From: Lineus longissimus
Taxonomy: Eukaryota; Nemertea; Pilidiophora; Heteronemertea; Lineidae
Direction: 5' to 3'
Assembly: GCF_910592395.1 (NCBI RefSeq)
Contig: NC_088310.1
Location: forward strand, 8,131,501 to 8,195,500
DNA length: 64,000 nt
Shown here: piece after piece, positions 13,901 through 25,692 of the stretch
Position numbering within the stretch: the stretch's first letter is position 1
How the letters are laid out: every line of letters starts with the position of its first letter
Made by a program: the position numbers and the translations under genes
The notes under the pieces: generated by a model
Told to the model about the DNA's origin: nothing
Database searches by the model: none
The model's input: the letters and a program-made list of their open reading frames with translations, nothing else

Positions 13901-16900
13901 CTAAGGAGTAATATTGTCAGCACTATTCTGACCTGTGTCATTACAAAAACTTTTACTGACACCATTAAAGCAGGTCTTCACAGAATATTAAGGAGCTTCT
14001 TATATTGCACAAAACTTGATCCCTGATCCCTGCGAGAGCAAAATGGCAAGGGCATGAACCCACGATACCAGGATTGTGGGTCAGACAACCGAAACCACTC
14101 TCCTCCTATAATAGTTTGACGTAACTTACTCTCCACTTCCAATGTATTCGCGTACTGTGCCCACGTTCTGTAAACCTTTCAGAGTTTTTGCGTCCATCTC
14201 ATTGAACTGAGACTTGCTGAGTTTGGCGTTGTAGAACGTTTCCTTGTCACACACCACCCGCTTGGGGTAGTGCATCATGAACCTGGCTGCCATGTTCACT
14301 TTACGACCAATCACTGCAAGGAAATCATTACATAAACTATTTGAAATCACAAGAAAATCCAATATCCCTCTCAGGTATTTTCCTGACCTTATGATCATCC
14401 CCCAGTTTAACTACAGTGAGTAATATGATATATTTAAACACTGACAACCATTTTAATGCCTGGTAGTCAACTTAAATTGGGAAGGTCGGAGAGGTTTGTA
14501 GACATCTCTTTTGTGGAAAGTTGAGCAAAAGTCTCCCTTAGGTCTGCCATGGGCTCTGGCCCAATCCGAGGAATGGTTCATCAAAGCCTGGGCCTTTCCC
14601 AGTTTCTGTATATAATTGACTAGGACTAGGACTATCACTCCGACTGAACAGGACTTTGATACCAAGGCTTTAAATGATGACCAGTATGGTTCTGAGACCA
14701 GCACCTCTGCTTGATGTCTAAGTCTTTTAAAAATGTCAGTTACCTGTGTATTCTTGCCGATGTTTGTGACCAATGACACCGCAAAATGTGGCACCTGTTG
14801 TTACACCTATAGACACAGCCCTGGAAAGTGCAAGGAGTTGGGATAGGATGAAGATAGGAGTGCGGAGAGGAAAGATGTGATGGTGAGAAAGCATACAAGT
14901 AGCTATGCTGACGTCGTTTGTCTCTAATGCTAATTGAGCAAGTGAGCCAAGGAAGTGAGTTTTCAGCCTCACAGGCGTGACTCTGAAAAATAGGATAACA
15001 TAAAAGTGCACATACTGGAAGGGCGGTGCAAGTGCTGGTGTTGGTTGATTGAGAGGACAAGTCCTCTTGTGATTTGATCGACTTACTCTACATGGTTCAT
15101 TAGAAGACAGGCTGCATGGACTTGAGAGGCAGCTTGCAGGGCGTGTTGGCTGTCGTTCTCGTGCTTGAAGCCAGGAAGACCAAATATGGTCAGAAAATTG
15201 AGTGCCTGAAATGGTATTTTTCATCGTGAGACATCATATGGCCAAACAATCGTTTAATACCAAACTGTCATCTGTCTATTTTACGTTTTGTTCATTTGGG
15301 TTGGTTATGAACATGAACAACAAAATCAGGAGGTCATGGGTTCGACTCTCGGAAGGATAACTGCGGTTTTCTCTCTGTGTCCTTATGTAAGACACACAAC
15401 CCTACTTGTACAACACTAACAATTACTCCGGTAGTGCCTATCCAAAGGGTGATATCACCAGTTACTTGAAGCACTCATGGTCCAATGGCACTATTCTCGA
15501 AAATACCTTATCAACTCAGATTCAAACCACAGAACAGAATCTCAAACTAACCTTTGCATCTTTGTCAAAGGCAAATATTTTGTTGAGACATCCATTGAGT
15601 GGCGCACAGAGACCATAGACAATCTCAAAGGACTCTTGTAGGACGACTGACATCTCCTCATGGGTCATGCGGTCATTCAGAGAGAGGTTGGTGAACATGA
15701 TAGTCACCTCTCTCACCTCTGACAAGTACTCAAGAGGCTGGTCATCATCAAGCTAAAATAACAAATAAACACGAGGACGAGTTGAGGTACTTTTAATATA
15801 GTGTTGAACTGAGGACACTTGGCATCCAAGGACACGCCTCTGTTAAGGACAAAATTTACCAGTTTAAGGGTGTTCCTATAGTATAGACCTTTTTCTGAAC
15901 CTAAGCCATCATTGACCTACCTTCTTGATGACAGGTTTAACAATGTACAACTTGAGTTTACTCTTCAACACGTCATCATCAGCCACTAGCAGAGACTGGC
16001 GCACTGGAAGAAAGATCTATGCTTTACAATATCTATGAGAAAGACTTTTCGTAGTAAGACGGACATTTAGCCTACAATCAAATTGTCAGAAAGCCAAAGC
16101 AATCAGACTCTAGGTATGCAGCGGTTGTACTACCGTATCCCTTGCATAGATGTTTCAATTTTCAATTCGACCAAGTTGTTTAAAAGGGCATTCCAGCCAG
16201 CTAATCCCAAATTGTTCTGTACAGACTGCAGTGACTCAATATTTGAATTGAAAATGAGGTAGGAAGGGATATGCTATCAAAATTGTTCAACTTACACTTG
16301 TTGCCATATTCACACCTAGGAGCATTCAACAGTCCTGAAAGAAAACATGATAAGGAGATGCATTTCTTAGCATTCTTGGTGAACTATTGGCCTATAATGC
16401 CTGGCAAATACCAACCGCAAAAACTTATGTCGGGTACAGTAATGATGTAACTTGAAAATGCAGAGCTAAGGGAAGAGACAAAGTAGATAGATCGGTCTTA
16501 ATTATTTCCGCGGATATAGTAGTTACCGACTCTCTCCTTCTGCAAAGATAGACTTGAGAAGGACTAGTGCGTACAATGGAACCTCCCTTAGCAAACATCT
16601 ATCAATGAAGGACAACCTCTCTATTAAGTACAGTAGTTTTGGTCCCAAAATTGGCTGTTCCATACAGTTTGACCTTTCTATCAAGGACAGCACTTGTCAG
16701 TCCTGAGGGTGTTCTTAATAGAGAGGTTCTGCTGTACTTGCAAAGTACTTTATATGTTTTGTCACTGTCATGACAGTGACAAAACATATAAAGTAAGTAC
16801 TTTATATGTTTTGTCACTGTCATGACAGTGACAAAACATATAAAGTACTTGCAAAGTACTTTATATGTTTTGTCACTGTCATGACAGTGACAAAACATAT

Positions 16901-18981
16901 AAAGTACTTTGCAGACTGACTTTATTGTGGCTGTTTCTTATCAATGAATTAATTCAGTGAGATAATAACTACCTGCGCCAGAATATTGATCTGCATCTTG
17001 AAGAAGCTTTTTCAGTTTTTCACCGAGATTCTTATTCTTGACCTCTTTCTGAGCATCGTTTGGCTTGATGGTTCTTTTTATGTTGTACCCTGACGAATGT
17101 CCACCAAAACCTTCCCAAACCTACAAGTGAGAGAAAAGTGGTTCACTGCTACTGAACAGGTCTAAATCCAGAGTGACTGAGATCAGAAGAAACTAACAAA
17201 GGCACTATTTGCTGATCTACTGTGACTATCAATCTATCCTGAAAGAAGGAGACTTTAGGATTGATGAACATCGCCAGTAAGTTGGCATGCAAGAAGAGGG
17301 TTAATACAATGTCAGTTTCTTACCCTGACATGCCTGCCATCCTGAACAGTTTCATGTATCACATCTTTCGTAATCTTCTCCGTACACAAACTCCACGCAT
17401 GCGGTGAGACAACAATATAGCCGGACTGACAGTACGTCTCAGCTGTGTTGACATCCTCGACGGCTTTCCCCGTTGCTGTGTAGTGACGGAATTCATCATG
17501 ACCCTGATATTGGATACATATCTCACCAGCCGCGATACCTGCAAACATATATTTCAATTATCAAGCCTTGAGAGGTTCCAGTACTTGGACAATTTTTCTC
17601 TCAAAAAGCTTGGCTTGTAGGAAACTTTTCATTTGCAGATGGGATGATTGCCCAACAGCAAGCAAATTGTTGGCTCCCATATCAAATTATCAGTAATTTT
17701 CAACAACTGGAATCATTAACTCTCTCAGTGCCAGATTTGCGTTTGGCCTACATGTATATGACTTGAGACTGCTTCACCACCACTTTGTCTGCAAAGATGC
17801 TTGAACGAGGCCTTGACATTTTCGCTTACCTATTTTGACCCGAAGTGTGACACCAACATCAGTTTCCCATGCGTTGAAATTCCTCTGTATGCTGAGTGCA
17901 CATTTGATGGCCCTGAAAATAGCCCCAGGCAGATGATCCAAATCTTTCACAGTCCAAATGGCAAGAATAGCATCACCTGTAAAGAATCAAATAAAACTCC
18001 TAAATCGGCCACAGTTTATCTGCCAAAGGTTTCAATGAAAGAAGGTCAACTGAACAATGAAATAAACCCTCACCGCTTTTATCTTACACGGTAATGTGTA
18101 TACTGTGGTTCTATGGGCTCCTTGGAGACTTCAGCTGAAAATATTCGACTGTCCTTGAAAACTATTTTGCGTTGCATTTTTGCCCATTGTCAAGTAATGA
18201 TTTTTGTGAATTTTCATATCAAACTAAAACAGACAGCACTTTTAATCCAAACGCATCCTAAATTCAAACTTCCCACTCCCAGTATTTACCTGCATATTCC
18301 AGGACATCTCCATCAGCTGAGAGGATTCGATCAACAAGAGCACCGATATAACCATTCAGAGTCTTTGTGAGCTGGTCAATGCCACTTTTGGCACCACTCA
18401 TTGTATACTTCTCACAAAGTGAGGTGAAACCTTCAAGAGAGAAAACTTAGTGTGATATTAATCATGATAAACACACTATATAACATGTATCAGCGCTCTC
18501 AGTACTATAGTGATACTGCTTGCTTACACTTATGTATGAAAACAAAGTGTCAGTAGATACATACCAGTATGACTTGTATCTTGAGGAATTTCCAACCTTC
18601 TTTTTCAGTATTGATGGTCTAAATTCTTCAACTGACTGGGGTTTTCCACAGAATAGGTTGACTAAATCATAGATTTTAATCATAACATCTTGAATTTTGA
18701 ATTTTTTGTATGGTTTTTCTTTCACTTACACTACAGCTTTCTCACTAAACCTCAGACAAAAACAAACAATGTACCATGAACTGACGAACTGACTTGTTGA
18801 ATAACCTTTCTTTACCTGATACATCAGCAAAGAAAACCACACCATCAAAACGGTCAAAATGTGGCAGTTTCTTGGAATGATCGAGGTGAACCACACAATC
18901 AGGGATGTGCGTAACAAGCTGTGCGACTATTGGACCCTTCTTCCAGGTGACCTGTGTAGTAAATCTTCTATGCCCTTCCAT
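4918..18981 (-). CDS. ADCY10: Adenylyl cyclase type 10 (soluble adenylyl cyclase), about 29 exons
   Basis: sAC makes cAMP from ATP inside the cell and in mammals senses bicarbonate and calcium. Minus-strand exons: 18981-18816, 18430-18290, 17976-17830, 17538-17324, 17120-16973, 16334-16296, 16003-15921, 15752-15552, 15205-15087, 14820-14744, 14313-14130, 13683-13456, 13159-12889, 12632-12340, 12254-11962, 11470-10835, 10430-10274, 9883-9661, 9355-9212, 9009-8828, 8435-8282, 8008-about 7946, 7840-7749, 7316-7198, 7021-6925, 6790-6675, 6329-6212, 5836-5632, 5295-4918. They give about 1762 residues (human 1610). C1 cyclase domain: metal Asp53 (FADVSG) and Asp104 (YAGDAIL). C2: Thr445, Asn452 and Arg456 (VNMAAR). 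NTPase: P-loop GEAGVGKT at 559-566, Walker-B-like MLFTVDD near 681. The rest is a long TPR-like tail. Odd: Glu100 and Asn182 replace human Lys95 and Arg176. The start MEGHRR follows a possible acceptor at 18987; an upstream 5' UTR exon is likely. Confidence 0.93.
7497..7740. repeat. Diverged relative of the 2847-3114 element (ADCY10 intron)
   Basis: The sequence from 7497 (AAAAGATGAACTGACACTTT, then a run containing GTAATTTGATA) matches the left end of the inverted-repeat element at 2847-3114. The internal part also matches (an AATAAACA-like stretch and GTAATTCATGCAA). The right end is not clearly preserved, so the 3' limit is approximate and the copy may be truncated by the exon starting near 7749. 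Confidence 0.45.
10685..10772. repeat. Exact 44-bp tandem duplication in an ADCY10 intron
   Basis: A 44-bp block beginning GTGCCAATAATATGAAC occurs twice back to back (10685-10728 and 10729-10772) with no difference seen until the last base. It lies in the intron between the exons ending at 10835 and starting at 10430. It looks like a recent slippage duplication, or an assembly join artefact. Confidence 0.8.
14020..14105 (-). repeat. tRNA-like SINE fragment (low confidence)
   Basis: On the minus strand there is an RNA polymerase III B-box-like stretch (GTGGGTTCATGCCC) with flanking tRNA-like text but no full cloverleaf. It is intronic in ADCY10. Similar B-box-like pieces occur near 15330 (GGTCATGGGTTCGACTC, + strand) and 24050 (AAGGTCAAGGGTTCAATTTC). 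They fit degraded tRNA-derived SINEs, not working tRNA genes. Confidence 0.3.
16572..16736. mobile_element. 165-bp inverted-repeat element (GAGAGGTTCT family)
   Basis: The left end (TACAATGGAACCTCCCTTA) and the right end (ATAGAGAGGTTCTGCTGTA) are imperfect inverted repeats. Related pieces recur in the window at 21465-21526 and 44933-44989, each containing a TGTCCTTAATAGAGAGG-like core and ending TCTACTGTA. It is an interspersed family and non-coding. This copy sits in an ADCY10 intron directly before the triple palindrome. Confidence 0.55.
16746..16913. repeat. Three adjacent perfect palindromes (50, 56 and 64 bp)
   Basis: Perfect inverted repeats without loops are centred at 16770/71, 16822/23 and 16881/82, spanning 16746-16795, 16795-16850 and 16850-16913. 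Each has the half-site AAAGTACTTTATATG-like arm running to GTCACTGTC|ATGACAGTGAC at the centre. They lie in the ADCY10 intron between exons 17120-16973 and 16334-16296. The RNA of either strand could fold into three long hairpins. Confidence 0.9.
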
Positions 18982-19011
18982 GGCTTCTGGAATAATGAAA
19001 TTACCAATCAA

Positions 19012-19642
19012 TGATTTAGGAATTAATGAAATACAAAAAACACTGGCAATGTAGATGCTGCTCGTGATGATGCTACTGCATGTCAGTGACGCCTATGCTA
19101 CTCGTGATGCTGCTGTGTTGCTGAGTGATGCGGCCTGTTTGCTGCCGGTGATGCCATTGCCTGGCATTGATGCAGGATGGTGACCATTGTTGATTGTGAT
19201 TGATGATTATCTACATTATCAAGCATTAGCAAGAAAGCTATGATATGAAAATATAAAACATGTTTATTTTGTGTTGTGTCATGCACATTAATGCATATAT
19301 GATGTACATACAATGCACAATGCATGCAAAGCATGCACGTCGACTGCATACTGACAGCAGACGCTCCAAAAACAAAGTTCGCTTAAACATTATCTAAGGC
19401 ATGTATTCACCTTTTTTTCTATCACTGTTTGATTCTATGATTACTTTTGATTATTCTTGACGCATGTCTTGGCTTTGATAACGCATGACTTGGTCATATT
19501 TTCAAGTGAAATCAAGAATTTTTTTGTTTTTCGTTTTCGACGAAGATTTCAAACATGGCGGTCGTTTCGTGCGTCTAAAAATATCCACCAATTAAATCGC
19601 TACCATTCACCCTTCTGCGCAAGCGCGATAAAAATAACAATC
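19012..19642. promoter_or_regulatory. Shared upstream region between ADCY10 (-) and OTUB1 (+)
   Basis: This 631-bp stretch separates the first recognised ADCY10 coding exon from the OTUB1 start codon, with the genes pointing away from each other. It holds GATGCT/GCTGCT-like imperfect repeats at about 19050-19160. Closer to OTUB1 it becomes CpG-richer, with a CCAAT-like box near 19587 and an NRF1-like site at 19616. ADCY10 probably has a non-coding first exon here. Confidence 0.5.
19616..19627. promoter_or_regulatory. NRF1-like site before the OTUB1 start
   Basis: TGCGCAAGCGCG matches the palindromic NRF1 consensus (YGCGCAYGCGCR) with one mismatch, 16 bases before the OTUB1 ATG. NRF1 sites are common in core promoters of housekeeping genes and near divergent gene pairs. 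Function is inferred from the motif. Confidence 0.5.
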
Positions 19643-22600
19643 ATGGCGGAAGACGACAGAGGCCTGCACTATGACCAAGGTAATTTCATTAAATACATCC
19701 CTCATTATTATCTCATTCGCTTGCTAATGCAGCCAGTGTAAACACTTATATCTCCTGTAGCAAATCAGTCAAAAATCGGAGCCGAAAACGCACTCCAGAT
19801 GACAAATAACAAGGAAATGCATGATCTTTTTTTCATTTCTTTGGAAATAAACTGGAAATACAATAACAACCCAAACCATGTCCACAATCCATCAGACCAA
19901 CATTCAAATAACGCCCCACTCTCATGCTGAAAATAGGTGTGAAGTGTGTCATGACGGCTGAAAACGACGTCAAGACTCAGCCGTCATGACTCGAGACAAA
20001 TTTGACATTGCATGAAGCAGGAGAGCAGAATACGACACTAAATACCTCAACCTCATCTTCGGCCCCAAATAGTGAAATATGCCGATATGGCATGCAGATA
20101 GTATGGTTCGCGCATAACTGACATGATCTATAATGCATATCTCCTTGAAAGAAAAGGCTGTGTTGGACTAGAGGTCAGTTGCCGTCGTCAGTATCTAGGA
20201 CCATAGTGTCGTATATTTTCAACATTTCCTCGTAAACTTCAACCACAATACTATAACTTACTATGGTCCTGTGCCAGAGGAAAAACCATCATTTTGTTTT
20301 TTTGCATTTCAGAGGCAAATATTGATGATGCCATCAGAGCACAAGAAAGAGCCATTGAAAAAGAGGTAGAAATATAGAGTTGAGGAGTTCTCACATTACC
20401 ATTTTAATACTAGAGACCGTCAAATTTTGGCAGGCATTTTATGGCAAACTGCAAAAATGTGGCAGGCCCCTGGCGATTTCAAGTCTTTGGTAAATTAGTG
20501 CCCAATGCTGGCCTGTGAAAAAATGCTGAGTGTGGACTGAAAGTCGATTGCCCGATCAGGGGAAGGGGGCAAGATGGTTTACATTGACAACTACATAATG
20601 ACTCTAACCAGGGATGATTTCAAATTTGATGTTTTTATTTTTCCAGGTTGCCACGACGCAGGCTCTGATTAGTGACAGGTTGGACTTCAGTGTCCTTGAG
20701 GAGCAATACAGTTCGGATGAGGCGTATTTGCTGAAAGTTCGCGTAAGATCAGGTTTTGTGCAGTCTCCAAAAGTATCTGCTCAAATTTGGGGAGCTCTTC
20801 TTCTTTCAAATACTGCTTGCTCGACAGATTAAGTCATCCCCTCTTGGATGTTTTCCCCCCTCTTAAAATTCTGATTTTGTAGTGGTTTGCCACTTGGAGC
20901 ACCCCTCCTAAATCTCACTGCCATCTCTCTTCCACCAATTTTTTCAATTAAAATTAGCCTAAGTTTCCACCCTTCTATCAAACAGAAAAATTCCATGGAA
21001 AATACTGTTGAGGTGGTATGGCAGCAGGTTGTCTGGCTTGAGAGTGTGAAATATTTAAAAGAAAAGCTAATTGAGGTTTATAAGGAAGTACAGTACAGTG
21101 AATAAAAGTGAGAAAACACTGCCAAGTAAGATATTGAGAAGCAAATCATTCCATAATCATATGGTTCTGGGCTTCCACGAATCAATGCTTCAACTTTCTA
21201 AGTTATATTTCAGGAGCTTCGAACAAAATACACTGATTTCAGAAAAACTCGAGGAGATGGAAACTGTTTTTTCCGTGCATTTGGATTTCGCTACCTGGAG
21301 CAGTTACTGGAAGACAGTGCAGAGTGTAAAAAGTTCAAACAACGGGCAACACAATGTAAAGATGATCTCATATCTCTGGGGTATTCCCAGTTTACTGTGG
21401 GAGATTTCCACGATTATGTAAGTAGTCTAATTGAATGGCAACAACCAACTACCGATCAAAACTAGTGTCCACATTAGAGAGGGTGTCCTTTTTAGAGAGT
21501 TGTCCACTGAGGGAGATTCTACTGTAATAAGTCTTTGACAATACTTTAAGCTTAGAATATAAAACAAGTATGAGATTTGTAATGCTGGCTCTATTGTTTT
21601 GTCATTCTTGATCAGTGTTGTTATCTTTTCAGTTCATGGAAGTGTTAGAAAAGGTTGAAAATCATTGCACAGTAGAGGAGCTCCTTGAAATATTCAGAGA
21701 CCAGGCAAATTCAGACTATCTAGTCGTCTATCTCAGGTAAGACTTGCAACTCTGAAAAAACAAACTTTTTCTTGAATATCTACTCCCAGTGGTCAGGACT
21801 GACAAAAACTAGGGCTTGACAATGAAGGCATGGCGGCCATTTGCCACTGAGTGCTCCCTATTGGCCTGGTGTCCTTAAAGTTTTTTTTAATGTTTTCCAA
21901 TATGTGACCTGTCACAATAAAAATGGATAGCAAGTCACATTGGAAATATTTATATGTTCTCTGGTTATAAACTACGTATTGATAGCACTCCTGTCTTTTG
22001 TATCTTTATTTTATTGTTTTTTCTTTCTTTCAGGCTTTTTGTATCCGCCTATTTACAGAAAGAGCATGAGTTTTTCAGCTGTTTTATGGAAGATGGTAAA
22101 ATGGTCAGTGACTTCTGTAGTCAGGTAAGGAGAGCAAAATCTTGTCTTTGAAATACAGTTTACTCAACAGTTTATCCTTTAAAATGATCTGGCTTGTGTA
22201 GCTCGAGCCGGAGCCTCTCCTGGGTTCCGTAACATTGATTGACGAGGAGCTTCACTCCCCCTAGGATGCTGGTACCAACTTATACTCCTGGGTCGAGGGA
22301 AGCAATGCAAGTGTTAAGTGTCTTGCACAAGTACACAGAGGTCAAACAGATGAGCCCTTCAAGAGTTGAACCCACCACTTCATGATTATAGGCCCAGCAC
22401 TAACTGCAATGCCTACGTCAGTATCTCCCTTGATTTCTGTGTCGGAGCCTAAGAATTGCATTTGTTTTCTTTTCATTGCAGGAAGTTGAGCCAATGAATC
22501 GTGAAAGTGATCACATCCATATCGCAGCCTTAACAAAAATGGTAGAAGTGCCAATCCGTGTTGTTTATATGGACAGAATGGGCACGACGTTGACCACACA

Positions 22601-22676
22601 TGACTTTCTGGATGACGCACCGCCCAAGATAGTGTTGCTGTATCGGCCAGGACATTATGACATCCTATATTTCTAA
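19643..22676 (+). CDS. OTUB1: Otubain-1 deubiquitinase (7 exons)
   Basis: OTUB1 is a cytosolic and nuclear OTU-family cysteine protease that cleaves Lys48-linked ubiquitin and also blocks some E2 enzymes without catalysis. Exons: 19643-19679, 20313-20365, 20647-20742, 21214-21417, 21633-21736, 22034-22124 and 22482-22676 (TAA). All phases agree and give 259 residues (human 271). The catalytic motif RGDGNCFFRAF carries Asp77 and Cys80; the His motif is PGHYDILY (His253), four residues before the usual short tail. The helical N-terminus (ANIDDAIRAQERAIEKE) and EVEPMNRESDHIHI are strongly OTUB1-like and argue against OTUB2. The start is the ATG of MAEDDRGLHYDQ, in the position of the family start. 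The gene is divergent from ADCY10 and convergent with CLPTM1. Confidence 0.96.
22195..22415 (+). repeat. SINE-like dispersed sequence in OTUB1 intron 6
   Basis: The stretch contains a run typical of degraded invertebrate SINE-like repeats: GTGTCTTGCACAAGTACA, then GAGTTGAACCCACCACTTC, then a run about the ordering of categories (CCAGCACTAACTGCAATGCC). It is non-coding. Identification is by general resemblance only, and the limits are approximate. Confidence 0.3.
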
Positions 22677-22980
22677 AATAAATATACATGTATATGGCAT
22701 ATGTACGTAATGGTGCCTATCATTTGCTAAGTAGCTATGTGTTATTTTGGAGTTTAGGGACAGATGTTATGTTACTGTTTCGTTTTTGATGCAATAGGAC
22801 TGGTAGCTGCATAAGTAGCATTTCATGATGAGTTTCAGAATCTCCTTATAGGATAATTTGTTTTTTTAAGGCGAACCTTACGAATATATGTACAATGTGT
22901 GTGTGTTCTTGAGAAACCTTCTGCATGGGACCTAAGATGATATGTTTAAATGCTGACAGTGGATTTTGAGCTCAAGCTAC

Positions 22981-22986
22981 AATAAA
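22981..22986 (+). terminator. OTUB1 polyadenylation signal, proximal
   Basis: AATAAA lies 305 bases after the OTUB1 stop codon. A second signal follows at 23366. Both are placed as expected for 3' UTRs of about 0.3 and 0.7 kb. Confidence 0.5.
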
Positions 22987-23365
22987 ACTTGCATATATTC
23001 AACTGGACTGGTGTGAGTTTATGAGCAAGCAACCTTAAATGTTTATCAGGTTGTCTATACCTCTCAGTCTGTATTAACTCTTCTCTTTTAAATGGCCCTT
23101 ACATGTAATTTCTCATTTTTATCATCATCAGCTGTGATGCTTGCAAGGGTTAGGGTTTTTCCAGCAAGCGAAATACATATAAGATTGCATTTGATATCAG
23201 GGTCTTTAAACCTCTAAACGATCTAGAATAGATGACATTGTAGATGTCCTGGACATACATCTATCTGGTTCTGTTCTCACTTAATTAATTTGCTGAAGAT
23301 GCTGTGACATAATTTGTTCTTTTGTATATTGAATGATCACATCCTTTCATGTAGCATGTTTGTAT

Positions 23366-23371
23366 AATAAA
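23366..23371 (+). terminator. OTUB1 polyadenylation signal, distal
   Basis: AATAAA in the context TGTATAATAAATGTTC, a strong animal 3'-end signal, about 690 bases after the stop codon and followed shortly by TGTT-rich sequence. Confidence 0.5.
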
Positions 23372-25692
23372 TGTTCATGTAAAGACACAATTCGTTGGAC
23401 TCTGATTTCGTTGTTTGGCCCATTTTGTTTGCGTCTGCTAACGTTCAGGGGATAGGGATATGCAGCCCAGAAAAAGTTTGAAACTGGTTGCTGCGTCACT
23501 TCATATGGTCCGTCGTCAAGTAATCGTCACCAATTGTTTAAACACACGGGATATTCCCCATATCAGCAAGAAAATATTATCTGTGCACAGAAGGACGACA
23601 TTTGAGCTGTGCATTGCTGATGGATGTACAGCACTTTGCGCGTGTCCATGAACAGTGCCATGCACAAACACTTTGAATTTTCTGTGTGTAGGTACACTGA
23701 GGGGGTGCCTGCATACAAGGGGTGTCCCAAAAATGGAAATTGATGCGGACGTACTTGAAGTATGGCTCCATACCTAGAACATGAAGGACCCCGAGAAAAC
23801 TCCACTAGACTAGAAGATTTTATGAAGAATATTTGCACATGGATTGTGGATCTTCCCTAGACAGGTGCACCTGCTTTGTGCTAAAAGATTCTTCAAATCT
23901 CCCTGGAGCCGTTTTGAGTGTGTTTTGATAGACCCCACAATGATGTTCTCCTGGCATTCTTTGTACTGACCTGGTTGTGACTTGTCCTCATAGAGACCAA
24001 AGTGGGATTAATGGAAATGGAGTAATGGAAACATCAGCACCTATCACCTCTAAGGTCAAGGGTTCAATTTCCAGTCAGTCCTGGTGTATTTGTGTGATAG
24101 AGAGACTGACTCTCTTCAACACTGAGATTACACAGTTCCCTCCTACAGAACAACTCGCCAGATATTGTCTGAAGACCCAATAATGAGCAAACTTTGCTCA
24201 TGTGCCCTCACGGTGGCTAAAAGGTATCGGTTTGCCTAAGAAAAATATGTGCTTTATAACTGGAGAGGAAATGAGGACACAAGAGACATACCAAAGATTT
24301 TTATCCGATTGTACCCCTCCAACACTGTAATGGGAGGGCTTTATTTCTATTTTGTTGCAGAGGTAAACCAATAGCCTTCAACCCACCACGGCCCTCAACT
24401 CTTCCTAAAGTCATCAAATGTTTTCTTTTGAAATTTTCATTTAGTCTGGTTGTGAAGCCCATCGGTTGGTGTTCATTTACGATAAATCTGTCCTCTTTAC
24501 TATCTTTATTTGACACATCGTTCTCGCATTAGAAAGTCCACAGACATCGATCAATGTATTCTCACACTTACCCTGACCAACAGTCAACATTTGTCCTATG
24601 TCGAGTCAACATTTGTCAAAGATTGTATTACCTTCTCTTCACAGTCTGGGGAGCGCCATGTCGAGTATTGCTATATACTCGTTCATTGGACATAGTGTAC
24701 AGGTGTACAATTTTATATCACATGGGTTTTCTAATCCTGTATCCTCCCAGAGGCTTTGCAAACAGTGCTGTACATGTAGTTGCTGGAGTCCCATGGTTAT
24801 ATTCTGTTTTGCAAGGTATATCAGTACCACTCTGGTACATTTTTGTATTGGCTATACACAAGCGGCATTATAAAAGTGCACCTTACCACCCCAAATTACA
24901 TAGAATTTGGCCATTGGACTGTCCTTTCCACCTGTATAGCACTGTACACTTCCCCTATGTGAACATCTTACGTCCCTCCAAATAATATTTTTCAATAACA
25001 TTGAAAGAGTCAACACCAGATATTTATACTGTATCACATTTAATATATTTCATAATCAAATTAATTTTACACAGCTTAGCTTTTTACAAATCATACCAGT
25101 GAACTCTTGTCCCAATACCACCGGTGCCAACATTTTCGAGTGCTTAATACAGTAATCATTGGAGCAAGTCAATTGAATGCCCCACATCCCCTTAGAAAAT
25201 CTTTTGATCCCAACTCACTTTACAATGGACTCATTCAGGAAATGCCTTCAGTAACGGTAATACGTTACCCTCTCTCTGAATTCATCAAGTGAAAGAAACA
25301 CTATTCATATGCATGGCAAGATATCTTAGTCATTTCGATAACTGAACAACTGCTAAATCCATCTTCCCATCAATTAATCCAATTTAAATGCGACATTGAA
25401 CACTCGTTTAAGCACATTTTACTAACCCTCCACCATCATCCCTCCCTGCTCACTGGGAGTAAAACTCGCTGTGGGATGAAACCTCAACAAGTAGTCCATG
25501 AACAGATGTGAGGGGTATTTCAACCAGTTTTTCTGTTAGTATGCCACTATCTCTATGCTATTATCATATAAATATTCCTACGGAAGCGAAAATAAATAAC
25601 AGATGAAATTTTACATGATGCATCTGTATCACAAACATGTACCCATCATATGGTTTGCACAACAGACACTAGGCAATACACCAATAATCAGG

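Noticed and set aside
15318-15355. tRNA gene suggested by a GGTTCGACTC B box
   Set aside because: No acceptor stem or anticodon arm can be folded around it; it reads as a degraded SINE.
18745-19011. ADCY10 start at the upstream Met (MIGNFIIPEAM)
   Set aside because: An acceptor-like TTATTCCAG lies between it and MEGHRR, so the upstream codons are probably intron; MEGHRR also fits the family start better. Not fully excluded.
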